Positions 1 through 6,329 are shown, counted from the first letter of the stretch. The stretch: DNA of 9,458 nt from Acidimicrobiales bacterium (GCA_021604885.1 BQJV01000093.1:1-9458); one strand, 5' to 3'. Notes: generated from the letters alone by a model not told the origin. Numbers and translations are program-made.

Positions 1-602
1 CCCCGCAGGGCCTCGAACCGGCGACGGTCGGTGTGCATCCGATCGACATCGCCGGTCGGTCCGTACAGGAGGACCTCTGTCTCATGGAGCGCGACGAGAG
101 CTCGTGGCGCCTCACCGCCGGAAGCGTCTGCTTCCCGACGCGCTGGTCGCTCGCCGACAAGATCGGAGGCACGCTCGCCGACATCCACGGCCCCGTGCCG
201 GGCTACGCCGAACAGATCGGCGACCAGGTCGACCGCTTCTTCGATCGGATGGCCGTCGGGGCCATGGCGTATCGCATCAACTGGTCGCTCGTCGGTGATG
301 CGGCCCGACGGCTTCCGGCGTCCGACCGTCAGGCACCCGAACGCCTCCCCGCCGATCCGGCGACCCAGCTCTTCCTGCGCGTCGAGCGCCAGACCCTTCG
401 GCGGCTCGAACAGCACGAGGCGATCGTGTTCGGCATCCGGATCCATGTCTGGCCGCTCGGCACGGTTCTGGCCGCCCTTCCGCCGTCGGCGTTCGCGGAC
501 GAGATCCTGACCGCGCCCACGAAGGTCGCCCGCTACAAGAACCTCGAGGGCCTCCGCGAAGAACTCGCCCGATGGATCGACGCGGGGGGTGAGGGGGCCT
601 GA
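1..602 (+). CDS. DUF3445 (heme-dependent oxidative N-demethylase alpha-like) protein, 5' truncated
   Basis: The reading frame is open from the first complete codon at position 3 to TGA at 600-602, so the gene starts upstream of the window; 199 C-terminal residues are visible. Family hallmarks are in order: VQEDLCLM, then CFPTRW about 25 residues later, then IHGPVPGY, a block of the type RINWS, and LFLRVERQTLRRL. This matches DUF3445, the family that includes the heme-binding subunit of heme-dependent oxidative N-demethylase. In that family a heme/PAS-like fold oxidatively removes methyl groups from small amines; the substrate here cannot be read from sequence. The protein looks soluble, with no signal peptide or membrane segment in the visible part. 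A GTG at 33 could be mistaken for a start, but conserved-looking sequence continues upstream of it. The next gene begins 66 bp downstream on the same strand. Family call is confident; enzymatic role is not. Confidence 0.85.
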   Translation, partial: PQGLEPATVGVHPIDIAGRSVQEDLCLMERDESSWRLTAGSVCFPTRWSLADKIGGTLADIHGPVPGYAEQIGDQVDRFFDRMAVGAMAYRINWSLVGDAARRLPASDRQAPERLPADPATQLFLRVERQTLRRLEQHEAIVFGIRIHVWPLGTVLAALPPSAFADEILTAPTKVARYKNLEGLREELARWIDAGGEGA

Positions 603-616
603 GCCGCTTCGTCCCG

Positions 617-622
617 TACACT
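617..622 (+). promoter_or_regulatory. Possible -10 box (TACACT) for the DUF3566 gene
   Basis: TACACT in the 66-bp gap between the DUF3445 stop and the DUF3566 ATG matches the actinobacterial TANNNT -10 pattern. Transcription would start near 629, leaving a leader of about 40 nt. No convincing -35 hexamer lies upstream. The DUF3566 start has only a distant purine-rich stretch (GGCGGAAG, about 645-652) as a ribosome-binding site. Weak evidence. Confidence 0.25.
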
Positions 623-668
623 TTCCCGGTGCTCTCGCCGCGGGCGGCGGAAGACCACTCCCACACGC

Positions 669-1457
669 ATGTCTGAGCTCCCCGAACCCGACGACGCAAC
701 CTTCCGCCTCGCCACAGGTGAGGAACTCGTGCTTCCCGGCGATGATGTCGCCGAGGACGAGTCGACGCCCGCGTCCGCACCCCCGATGGTCCCCGGGCTC
801 CCGCCCGGCGTTCGTCCTCCCCGGCCGAGCTATCGCGATCGTCGCATCGCCGGTCGACTCCGGGCCCGCAAGGTCCGCCGCCTCGTCCGCCATGTCGAGC
901 CGTGGTCGGTGCTCAAGGTCTCGCTGCTCTTCTACTTCTGCCTCTGGGTGATCCTGCTGATCGCCGGCGTGATCCTGTGGAGCTTCGCCGTCGGCTCCGG
1001 CACGATCGACAATGTCGAGAACTTCATCAAGGAACTCTTCGCGCTCGACAGCTTCGAGTTCAACGCCGATGAGATCTTCCGCGCCAGCGCGATCGGTGGA
1101 CTCGTCCTCGTTGTCGCCGGCTCCGGTTTCACCGTGCTCATGGCGGTGCTCTTCAACCTCATCAGCGATGTCACCGGCGGTGTCCGGTTCACGGTCGTCG
1201 AGGAAGAGACGGCTCGGCCCCGGCCGAAGCGCACGCGGCCGCGCCACGGCGCTCGTCCGATGGTCCAGGCAGCCGCGCCCGCGGCGCACGAGATGGGCGC
1301 GGGTGACCCCGTCCTGGCCGACGCGACATTCGACGATCCACCGCCTGATCCGGCTTCGGACGTGCCCCTGCTCCCGACCGCCGAGTCTGCCGAGGCGGAT
1401 GCCGATCCGGCAGCAGAGATCCGGGAGCCGGCCGAGGCCGAGGAGCCGTCCATCTGA
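669..1457 (+). CDS. DUF3566 two-span membrane protein
   Basis: 262 residues. An acidic and proline-rich N-terminal tail (1-55) is followed by an Arg-rich stretch (about 56-75), then the DUF3566 domain: WSVLKVSLLFYFCLWVILL opens membrane span 1 (about 82-108), an extracytoplasmic loop contains GTIDNVENFIKELF, and span 2 (about 139-167) contains GGLVLVVAGSGFTVLMAV. The domain ends with LFNLISDVTGGVRFTVVEEE. The remaining 90 residues are a low-complexity Arg/Pro- then Glu/Asp/Ala-rich cytoplasmic tail. The family's function is not established. In mycobacteria the homologue (Rv0007) lies between gyrA and the ileT-alaT tRNA genes; here tRNA-Ile follows 65 bp downstream, so that side of the synteny is kept, but the upstream neighbour is a DUF3445 gene instead of gyrA. 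ATG 669 is the only start that places both spans in one product. Family call is very secure. Confidence 0.93.
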   Translation: MSELPEPDDATFRLATGEELVLPGDDVAEDESTPASAPPMVPGLPPGVRPPRPSYRDRRIAGRLRARKVRRLVRHVEPWSVLKVSLLFYFCLWVILLIAGVILWSFAVGSGTIDNVENFIKELFALDSFEFNADEIFRASAIGGLVLVVAGSGFTVLMAVLFNLISDVTGGVRFTVVEEETARPRPKRTRPRHGARPMVQAAAPAAHEMGAGDPVLADATFDDPPPDPASDVPLLPTAESAEADADPAAEIREPAEAEEPSI

Positions 1458-1481
1458 CGGCCTTCGAGCCGACAAACCACG

Positions 1482-1511
1482 TTGGCGAGCACAACCGCAC
1501 ACCGGTAGCGT
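1482..1511 (+). promoter_or_regulatory. Promoter of tRNA-Ile
   Basis: TTGGCG (1482-1487), an 18-nt spacer and TAGCGT (1506-1511) lie just before the tRNA. Transcription starting about 8-9 nt after the -10 box would begin near 1520, three nucleotides before the mature 5' end at 1523. The ten bases GGTAGCGTGA (1504-1513) recur exactly at 4081-4090 in front of the DUF3105 lipoprotein gene. Confidence 0.55.
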
Positions 1512-1522
1512 GATCGCCTCAC

Positions 1523-1596
<74 letters not shown>

Positions 1597-1598
1597 CG

Positions 1599-1614
1599 GG
1601 AACTCCTCAGTTCC
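1599..1614 (+). other. Small hairpin directly after tRNA-Ile
   Basis: GGAACT (1599-1604), loop CCTC, AGTTCC (1609-1614): a perfect 6-bp stem beginning 3 nt after the tRNA 3' end. It could be part of the terminator or a 3' processing signal. Confidence 0.4.
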
Positions 1615-1616
1615 TC

Positions 1617-1641
1617 GGAGTCTCGCCGCAGGCGAGACTCC
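1617..1641 (+). terminator. Likely factor-independent terminator-like hairpin after tRNA-Ile
   Basis: A perfect 11-bp stem, GGAGTCTCGCC (1617-1627) with GGCGAGACTCC (1631-1641), closed by the 3-nt loop GCA, starts 21 nt after the tRNA. There is no T-tract, which is common for hairpin terminators in GC-rich actinobacteria. No separate promoter is obvious before the 51-aa gene at 1690, so partial read-through from the tRNA promoter is possible. Confidence 0.55.
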
Positions 1642-1689
1642 CGGCCCGTGAACCACAGCTCTCGGGCCCTTCCGGCGAAGGGAGCCGCA

Positions 1690-1845
1690 GTGGGTGGTCG
1701 AGGACTACTGACACTCGTACGGCGGGCCATCGTTGCGCTGTTCGCCGGGGTTTCCGTGGCTGCGGCGATCCGGGTGCGGGGGAGTGGCGGCGTTCCGCCC
1801 CAGAAGGGTGGCTGGCGCGAACTCGAGGGTGACGACCTTCGATGA
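1690..1845 (+). CDS. Small single-span membrane protein, 51 aa, unrecognised
   Basis: GTG start at 1690, preceded at 6-nt spacing by a strong Shine-Dalgarno (GAAGGGAG, about 1677-1684); TGA at 1843-1845. A short basic N-terminus (GGRGLLTLVRR) leads into one hydrophobic helix (about residues 13-27, AIVALFAGVSVAAAI). A conserved-looking cytoplasmic tail, GGVPPQKGGWRELEGDDLR, follows. Its stop overlaps the ATG of the next gene (ATGA, 1842-1845), which implies translational coupling with the saccharopine-dehydrogenase-like protein. The same frame is open further upstream, but that part runs back through the tRNA and cannot be coding. I do not recognise a named family; small membrane proteins do occur near this tRNA in other actinobacteria. 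Confidence 0.7.
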   Translation: MGGRGLLTLVRRAIVALFAGVSVAAAIRVRGSGGVPPQKGGWRELEGDDLR

Positions 1846-2831
1846 GGGTCGTCGTCTTCGGCGCCGGCGCCACCGGTGCTCGCATCGCCCGCCAGCTCCG
1901 CAGTAGCGGTGAGGTCGACTGTGTCGAGATCCGCGACCAGCAGATGGACCGGGCACGGCGGCTGGTCGAAACACTCGGTCGTGGTGCCGAGTACGGGGCG
2001 GGCCGTCACATCGACCCGGCCACGGCCGCGGTGGTCATCGCCTCCCCGGCCGGTTCTCAGGCCGCGATCGCGCGGCGCGCCGTGCACCGCGGTGTTCCCG
2101 TGGTGTCGACGTCCAACCAGATGTCGGAGGTTCGCCGGCTTCTCACCCTCGAGCAGGAGGCGCAGCACAGCGGTGTCCCCGTGGTGATCGGTGCGGGATT
2201 CATGCCCGGTCTCACGGGCCTTCTCGCCCGCCACGGCGCGGGGGAACTCGACCGGGTCGACGAGATCCATGTCGCGAAGGTCGGCACCGGCGGGCCGGCG
2301 TGTGCGCGTCAGCATCATCGATCATTGTCCTCGACCGGGCTCGACTGGCGTGACGGGAAGTGGTTGCGCCGATCGGGGGGCTCCGGACGCGAACTGGTGT
2401 ACTTCCCCGACCCCATCGGTGGCCGAGACTGCTACCGAGCAGGTCTTCCCGATGCACTCCTGCTCGTTCCCGAGTTCCCCGGTGTCGATCGTGTCACGGC
2501 CCGCCGAGCGGCCACCCGACGTGACCGCCTCACCGCGCCGCTGCCGATGTTGCGGCCGCCGCCCGCCGAAGGTGGCATCGGCGCCGTGCGGGTCGAACTC
2601 CGGGGCCGGGTCGGCATCGAGCGACGGGTCCTCGTTCTCGGCGCAATCGAGCGCCCTGCTGTCGCCGCCGGTGCGGTGGCGGCCTGCACGACGCTGCACG
2701 TCATGGCCGGTCGGGCCGAGCCGGGGGCCTACGGCCTCGCCGGGATGCCCGACCATCTGACCCTTCTCAGCCGGATCGGAAACAGTGGCGTCCGCCCGAT
2801 GCGCTTCGAGGGCATGTCCACCTTCCTGTGA
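1842..2831 (+). CDS. Saccharopine dehydrogenase-like NAD(P)-binding protein
   Basis: 329 residues. The N-terminus is a Rossmann dinucleotide-binding fold: MRVVVFGAGATG contains GxGxxG at residues 7-12, and an acidic residue (about E29) follows the second strand. Later blocks are VIASPAGSQAAIARRAV (66-81), PVVSTSN (86-92), VVIGAGFMPGLTGLL (114-128) and GTGGPACARQHH (148-159), typical of the saccharopine-dehydrogenase NADP-binding superfamily. The C-terminal part holds a catalytic-type alpha/beta domain with PDPIGGRDCYRAGLPDALL. Members reduce or oxidise amino-acid-type or lipid substrates using NAD(P)H; the actual substrate here is unknown, and lysine metabolism should not be assumed. The start ATG 1842 overlaps the upstream stop (ATGA) and has GAGGGTG about 10 nt upstream. 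The coupled 51-aa membrane protein suggests a membrane-associated partner. Soluble, no signal peptide. Confidence 0.83.
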   Translation: MRVVVFGAGATGARIARQLRSSGEVDCVEIRDQQMDRARRLVETLGRGAEYGAGRHIDPATAAVVIASPAGSQAAIARRAVHRGVPVVSTSNQMSEVRRLLTLEQEAQHSGVPVVIGAGFMPGLTGLLARHGAGELDRVDEIHVAKVGTGGPACARQHHRSLSSTGLDWRDGKWLRRSGGSGRELVYFPDPIGGRDCYRAGLPDALLLVPEFPGVDRVTARRAATRRDRLTAPLPMLRPPPAEGGIGAVRVELRGRVGIERRVLVLGAIERPAVAAGAVAACTTLHVMAGRAEPGAYGLAGMPDHLTLLSRIGNSGVRPMRFEGMSTFL

Positions 2832-3074
2832 CGCCGCTCGCCGGACGCGATGGCGGACGGCGGTGACCGAAGTCACGACGGTGGAGCACACGTCGCGATC
2901 AAGCCGACTGCGGAACGTGCCGTAGGAGCGTTGAAACGACGCTCGATATGGGCCATTTGGGCAGTTTTTCGAGAAATCGCTAAAGCGCGTGAAGGGTCGC
3001 GCCGAAACCATCTCGGCTGGAAGAAGTTCGGTGACAGGACCGACTTCAACTCACAACGAGGGAGATCCGGGGCG
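2832..3074 (+). other. Intergenic regulatory region before the sigma factor gene
   Basis: 243 bp without a credible gene. The central part (about 2945-2990) is clearly richer in A/T than its surroundings. It holds two small hairpins: GTGAC-CGAA-GTCAC (2863-2876) just after the preceding stop, and GAGCGT-(7 nt)-ACGCTC (2926-2944). A candidate sigma-28-type promoter lies at 2981-3008. A weaker housekeeping-type pair, TTGGGC (2957-2962), 16 nt, GCTAAA (2979-2984), is also possible. The sigma frame is open back to an ATG at 2850, but that extension shows no family similarity. Confidence 0.6.
2981..3008 (+). promoter_or_regulatory. Candidate sigma-28 (FliA/WhiG-type) promoter
   Basis: TAAA (2981-2984), 16 nt, GCCGAAAC (3001-3008). 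The known FliA/SigD/WhiG consensus is TAAA, 14-16 nt, GCCGATAA, so the -35 core matches fully and the -10 matches six of eight positions at an allowed spacing. Transcription would start near 3016, about 60 nt before the sigma factor ATG. Because the downstream gene encodes a sigma factor of this same family, autoregulation is a natural inference, not shown. Confidence 0.4.
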
Positions 3075-4022
3075 ATGACAATGGGCGATACGGAACACAG
3101 GATGCGGAGCACACGGGCAAGCCGCCGTCGGGTACGACCGACGCAGGGCGCTGACTCGATGGATGCCGAGCTCGCCGAGATGATCGAGGACAACCTTCCT
3201 CTGGTGAAGCACATCGTCTTCCAGGTGGCAGTGCACTTCCCCCGCCACGTCGACCGCGACGAACTGGCCCGGGCCGGCGCTCTCGGTCTCGTGGAGGCCG
3301 CTCGCCGCTATGACGAAGAACGGGGCGTTCCGTTCGAACGTTTCGCCGCTCAGCGCATCCGGGGAGCGATCCTCGATGCCGTGCGTGCCGCCGACTGGGC
3401 CCCCCGCTCGGTCCGCAACCTCGCCCGCAAGCTCGAGTCCGCCGAGCAGCGTCTCGCCACCGAGCTCGGCCGGGTGCCGAACAAGGAAGAAATGTCCGAA
3501 GCGCTCGGGATGAGCCAGAGCGAACTCAACCGCCTTCAGGACCGGATGTTCCGCTCCGTCGTGCTGGCCCTCGAACACGAGACGGCCGACGATGTCGAGA
3601 AGGACCTGACCCTGGTCGACGTGCTGGTCGACGAGAGCAGCATCGAGCCGTCCGCCGAACTCGAGACCCGGGAGCTCCACGGCTACCTCCGTGACGCCAT
3701 CTCGCTGCTGCCCGAGCGTCACCGCCTCGTCGTGGTGGGCTACTTCCTCGAGGGTCGTACCTCGCAGGAGCTCGCCGACTTCCTCGGTGTCACCGAGTCC
3801 CGCATCAGCCAGCTCCGCTCGGAGTCGCTGCTGATGCTTCAGGAAGGCATCGAGGCGCAGTACCTCGGCGACTCGCCGGACCCGTGTGAGGTCACCGGCC
3901 GTGTCGCCCGCCGCAAGGCCACCTACGCCAAGGGAATCTCCGAGGCGTCGGACTTCGCGGACCGCATGGAGCAGATCAACCTCATCGAGAGTGACGCTCC
4001 GGCCATCGTCGGCCTGCGGTAG
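3075..4022 (+). CDS. RNA polymerase sigma factor, FliA/WhiG (sigma-28) family
   Basis: 315 residues from ATG 3075. There is no region 1.1. Region 2 (about 37-106) begins NLPLVKHIVFQVAVHFPRHVD, continues with DELARAGALGLVEAARRYD and ends in the family signature IRGAILDAVRAADWAPRSVR (95-114), almost identical to FliA/WhiG proteins. Region 3 spans about 115-165. Region 4 (about 203-256) has the DNA-recognition helix-turn-helix TSQELADFLGVTESRISQLR. It directs RNA polymerase to a dedicated promoter set (flagellar genes for FliA, sporulation genes for WhiG); which set applies here is unknown. A tail of about 59 residues after region 4 (DSPDPCEVTGR to the end) is unusual. Start choice: 3075 lies 10 nt after GAGGGAG (3058-3064); ATG 3081 and ATG 3159 (residue 29) are alternatives, since residues 1-28 are basic and poorly conserved-looking. 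A candidate cognate promoter lies upstream and a hairpin terminator downstream, so it is probably monocistronic. Confidence 0.93.
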   Translation: MTMGDTEHRMRSTRASRRRVRPTQGADSMDAELAEMIEDNLPLVKHIVFQVAVHFPRHVDRDELARAGALGLVEAARRYDEERGVPFERFAAQRIRGAILDAVRAADWAPRSVRNLARKLESAEQRLATELGRVPNKEEMSEALGMSQSELNRLQDRMFRSVVLALEHETADDVEKDLTLVDVLVDESSIEPSAELETRELHGYLRDAISLLPERHRLVVVGYFLEGRTSQELADFLGVTESRISQLRSESLLMLQEGIEAQYLGDSPDPCEVTGRVARRKATYAKGISEASDFADRMEQINLIESDAPAIVGLR

Positions 4023-4038
4023 CCCAAGAACTGCGATC

Positions 4039-4055
4039 GGGTCCGATTCGGACCC
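4039..4055 (+). terminator. Hairpin terminator after the sigma factor gene
   Basis: GGGTCCG (4039-4045), loop ATT, CGGACCC (4049-4055): a perfect 7-bp GC-rich stem starting 16 nt after the sigma factor stop. No T-tract follows. It separates the sigma gene from the promoter of the DUF3105 gene. Confidence 0.55.
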
Positions 4056-4082
4056 CGTCGCCATGACGAACCAAGCACTCGG

Positions 4083-4088
4083 TAGCGT
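4083..4088 (+). promoter_or_regulatory. -10 box TAGCGT of a probable leaderless transcript
   Basis: TAGCGT ends 8 nt before the ATG at 4097, within the identical decamer GGTAGCGTGA that also precedes tRNA-Ile. There is no Shine-Dalgarno before this ATG. Both facts fit transcription starting at or next to the start codon. No clear -35 is visible. Confidence 0.5.
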
Positions 4089-4109
4089 GACGACCCATGG
4101 GTCGTCACG
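4086..4109. repeat. Perfect 24-bp palindrome centred on the DUF3105 start codon
   Basis: The half-site CGTGACGACCCA (4086-4097) is followed immediately by its exact reverse complement (4098-4109), with no spacer. The centre falls between A and T of the ATG at 4097-4099. The palindrome overlaps the last three bases of the -10 box. It could be an operator for a dimeric regulator or, on a longer transcript, a hairpin hiding the start codon. Confidence 0.85.
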
Positions 4110-4756
4110 TTGCCGTTTTGCTCGTCGTGTTGTCCGTCCTCGCCGCGTCGTGCGGTGACGACGGCGAGGTGGCCACGCCGGCGCCGACGGTGCTCGACGA
4201 CAGTGGTGAGCCGGTCGTCGACGAGTTCGGCTGCGCCGTCGTCGAGCAGCCGGCGCCCACCCTGCTCCCCGTCGGCGAGCTCATCGCGTACGAGAACGAA
4301 GGGGCCGGCCACGAAGGTTGTCCCGAGACGTTGTTCTCTCATTCGCCGCCGACGAGCGGGAATCACTTCGGGTTCTGGCAGAACTGCGGCTTCTACACCG
4401 CGCCGATCCGCGACTACGCCGCCGTGCATTCCCTCGAACACGGTGTGGTGTGGATCGCCTACCAGCCCGATCTCACCGCCGACGAGGTCGGCGCGATCGA
4501 GGCGAGGATGGAAGGGGAGACCCACCTGTTGGCCGCCCCCTATCCCGGCCTCGAGAATCCCATCGTGCTCTCCGCGTGGACGCGCCAGCTCGCCGTCGAT
4601 CGCTGGTCGGACCCGCTGGTCGAGGAGTTCCTCGGCGACTTCACCGGTCGACTCTCGACGACGGCGCCCGAGGCCGGCGCGAGCTGCGACGGAGCACTCG
4701 GTGCCGCACCGGATCAGCCGTTGCTGAACTACGAAGCGATCCTCGCGAGCCTCTGA
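4097..4756 (+). CDS. DUF3105 family lipoprotein
   Basis: 219 residues. The N-terminus is a lipoprotein signal: MGRH, a hydrophobic core VAVLLVVLSVLAAS, then C19 followed by GDDG, so after lipidation of C19 the protein should sit on the outer face of the membrane. A short linker follows. The DUF3105 domain carries SHSPPTSGNHFG (81-92) and VHSLEHGVVWIAYQP (110-124), the two diagnostic blocks with conserved histidines. Four further cysteines (46, 75, 97, 187) could form disulfides outside the cell. The biochemical role of the family is not known. An in-frame TGA at 4088-4090 fixes ATG 4097 as the first usable start. There is no Shine-Dalgarno, and TAGCGT 8 nt upstream suggests a leaderless mRNA. 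The stop lies 1 bp from the end of the convergent gene. Confidence 0.87.
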   Translation: MGRHVAVLLVVLSVLAASCGDDGEVATPAPTVLDDSGEPVVDEFGCAVVEQPAPTLLPVGELIAYENEGAGHEGCPETLFSHSPPTSGNHFGFWQNCGFYTAPIRDYAAVHSLEHGVVWIAYQPDLTADEVGAIEARMEGETHLLAAPYPGLENPIVLSAWTRQLAVDRWSDPLVEEFLGDFTGRLSTTAPEAGASCDGALGAAPDQPLLNYEAILASL

Positions 4757-4757
4757 C

Positions 4758-5537
4758 TCAGGTGCGCCACACGGCGAGGAGTTCGTCGTGCACGGCGCCG
4801 TTCGTGGCCACGCCGGAGCCGCGCTGCCACGCGTCCGGACCGGTGTGGCCGTCGAAGCCGCTGAATCGCCCGCCGGCCTCCGCGATGATGACGGCGACCG
4901 GCGCGACATCCCATGGGTTCGCCAGCGGATCGATCATCGCCTCGGCTCGCCCGCTCGCGACGAGGCTGTACCCGTAGGCGTCGCCCCAGGTCCGGAACTG
5001 CACGGGTCGGGCGAGGATCGCCTGCAGGTGTTCGGGCGGCCAGTAGCCGAACTCGCTGGTGCAGACGTAGGCACCGTCGAGGGTGGCGTGATCGCTGACC
5101 CGGCACGGGTCGCCGTCGAGGAAGGCGCCGAGGCCCCGGCCGGCCCACACGGTCTCCCCGAGCGCCGGCAGGTTGATCACGCCGACGGCCGGGCCGTGCT
5201 CGTCGACCAGGGCGAGCAGGTTCGAGTAGAGCGGCACACCCTTCGTGAACGCCTTGGTGCCATCGATCGGATCGATCACCCAGGTACGACCGCTCGTCCC
5301 CTCTGCGTCGGCATGTTCCTCGCCGATGACCGCGTCGTCGGGATACGCGGCAGCGAGCTCGCCGCGGATGAAGGTCTCGGCGGCGAGGTCCGCGGCGGTG
5401 ATCGGTGAACCGTCGAACTTGAGGTCGACGGCCAGGTCCGCTCGTCGGAACCACTCGAGTGTCAGGGCACCGGCCGCCCGCGCGATCTCGACGGCGTGGT
5501 CGACGAGCGCGGGATCAACGGCAGGGGCGTCGGGCAT
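4758..5537 (-). CDS. Inositol monophosphatase-family phosphatase, probable histidinol-phosphatase (HisN type)
   Basis: 259 residues, full length for the family. Metal-binding motifs are complete: GEEH (72-75), WVIDPIDGTKAF (86-97, metal-ligand aspartates 89 and 92), and NPWDVAPVAVIIAEAGG (207-223, D210). The sequence before the last motif, FRTWGDAYGYSLVASGRAEAMIDP, resembles the HisN histidinol-phosphatase branch more than true inositol monophosphatases, so the likely reaction is Mg2+-dependent dephosphorylation of L-histidinol phosphate in histidine synthesis. Another small phosphate monoester remains possible. It is the last gene of a leftward cluster, 9 bp after the DUF1295 stop. TAGCGT overlaps that stop codon and ends 6 nt before this ATG, so the gene may also have its own leaderless promoter. 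No Shine-Dalgarno is visible. Cytoplasmic. Confidence 0.88.
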   Translation of the reverse strand: MPDAPAVDPALVDHAVEIARAAGALTLEWFRRADLAVDLKFDGSPITAADLAAETFIRGELAAAYPDDAVIGEEHADAEGTSGRTWVIDPIDGTKAFTKGVPLYSNLLALVDEHGPAVGVINLPALGETVWAGRGLGAFLDGDPCRVSDHATLDGAYVCTSEFGYWPPEHLQAILARPVQFRTWGDAYGYSLVASGRAEAMIDPLANPWDVAPVAVIIAEAGGRFSGFDGHTGPDAWQRGSGVATNGAVHDELLAVWRT

Positions 5538-5543
5538 CCGGGG

Positions 5544-5549
5544 ACGCTA
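5544..5549 (-). promoter_or_regulatory. -10 box TAGCGT, internal promoter for the HisN-type gene
   Basis: On the minus strand TAGCGT is followed by CCCCGG and then the ATG at 5537. The first three bases are the TAG stop of the DUF1295 gene. The hexamer is the same as before tRNA-Ile and the DUF3105 gene, at a leaderless spacing. No clear -35. Confidence 0.42.
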
Positions 5550-6329
5550 TCCGCGGGGCGGTCGGGGGAAGAACGTCGCCGTGCGAGTGACGTATTCGGC
5601 GTAGCCCTCGCGCCGCTTCATCAGGCCGCGCTCCAGCATCGCCACGCCGGACACCCGCAGAAGCATGAAGGTCATGACCGCCGGTCCGATGATGCCGAAC
5701 CACGCGTCGCCGGACTCGGTCGCGACGAGGAACAGCCCCCACCAGACGCAGAAGTCGCCGAAGTAGTTCGGGTGCCGGGTGTAGCGCCAGAGCCCGCGAT
5801 CCATGACGGTGCCCGCGTTGGCCGAGTCCGCCTTGAACCGGGCGAGTTGGGCGTCACCGACCGTCTCGAAGAAGAGTCCGATGCCCCACAACACCACGCC
5901 GATGATCGCGAGCACGCCGATATCGGGGGTGGCCGGCGTGGCGGCGAGTTGGAGCGGCAGGGAGACGACGAACATCACCAACCCCTGGAAGCCGAACACG
6001 GTGACGAGCGACTTGACCGGGAATGCATCACCCTGACGGCGCCGCATCGACTGGTAGCGGTAGTCCTCGCCTTCGCCCCAGTTGCGCCAGAGCAGGTAGA
6101 GCGCGAGCCGCAGCCCCCAGATCGTGACCATCGCGGTGAGCAGGTCGCTGCGGCCGTCGTTGCCGTCGCCGATCACCCGGGCGGTCCAGGCGACGACGAC
6201 GAACCCGAGTCCCCACACGATGTCCACGATGCTGGCGTTGCGAAGGATCAGACTCACGACCCACGTGGCGACCATCGCCACGACGATCGCGAGCGCCGAT
6301 CCCACGATCACGTCGACATGTCCACTCAT
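5547..6329 (-). CDS. DUF1295 (steroid 5-alpha-reductase-like) membrane protein
   Basis: 260 residues with about six to seven hydrophobic helices. The N-terminal segment contains NASIVDIVWGLGFVVVAW, followed by WGLRLALYLLWRN and GEDYRYQSMRRRQG, all typical of DUF1295. The C-terminal signature RYTRHPNYFGDFCVWWG (182-198) is the conserved NADPH-site region shared with steroid 5-alpha-reductases and isoprenylcysteine methyltransferases, and the end YVTRTATFFPRPPRG is also family-typical. It probably acts in the membrane as a reductase or methyltransferase on a lipid-like substrate; the substrate is unknown. The ATG overlaps the stop of the upstream acyltransferase gene (ATGA, 6326-6329), with GAGGAG 8 nt before it, so the two are translationally coupled. 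This supports a shared lipid-related task. Confidence 0.9.
   Translation of the reverse strand: MSGHVDVIVGSALAIVVAMVATWVVSLILRNASIVDIVWGLGFVVVAWTARVIGDGNDGRSDLLTAMVTIWGLRLALYLLWRNWGEGEDYRYQSMRRRQGDAFPVKSLVTVFGFQGLVMFVVSLPLQLAATPATPDIGVLAIIGVVLWGIGLFFETVGDAQLARFKADSANAGTVMDRGLWRYTRHPNYFGDFCVWWGLFLVATESGDAWFGIIGPAVMTFMLLRVSGVAMLERGLMKRREGYAEYVTRTATFFPRPPRG

Noticed and set aside
2850..3074. N-terminal extension of the sigma factor from ATG 2850
   Set aside because: The extra 75 codons cover the A/T-rich promoter-like gap and have no similarity to sigma factors; ATG 3075 has a better ribosome-binding site.
3051..4064. A 337-codon minus-strand open frame opposite the sigma factor gene
   Set aside because: The opposite strand has full sigma region 2 and region 4 motifs; the antisense product is Asp/Gly/Leu-rich and unrecognisable.
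3923..4909. A 328-codon minus-strand open frame opposite the DUF3105 gene
   Set aside because: It overlaps both the lipoprotein gene and the HisN-type gene in another frame and shows no motif.
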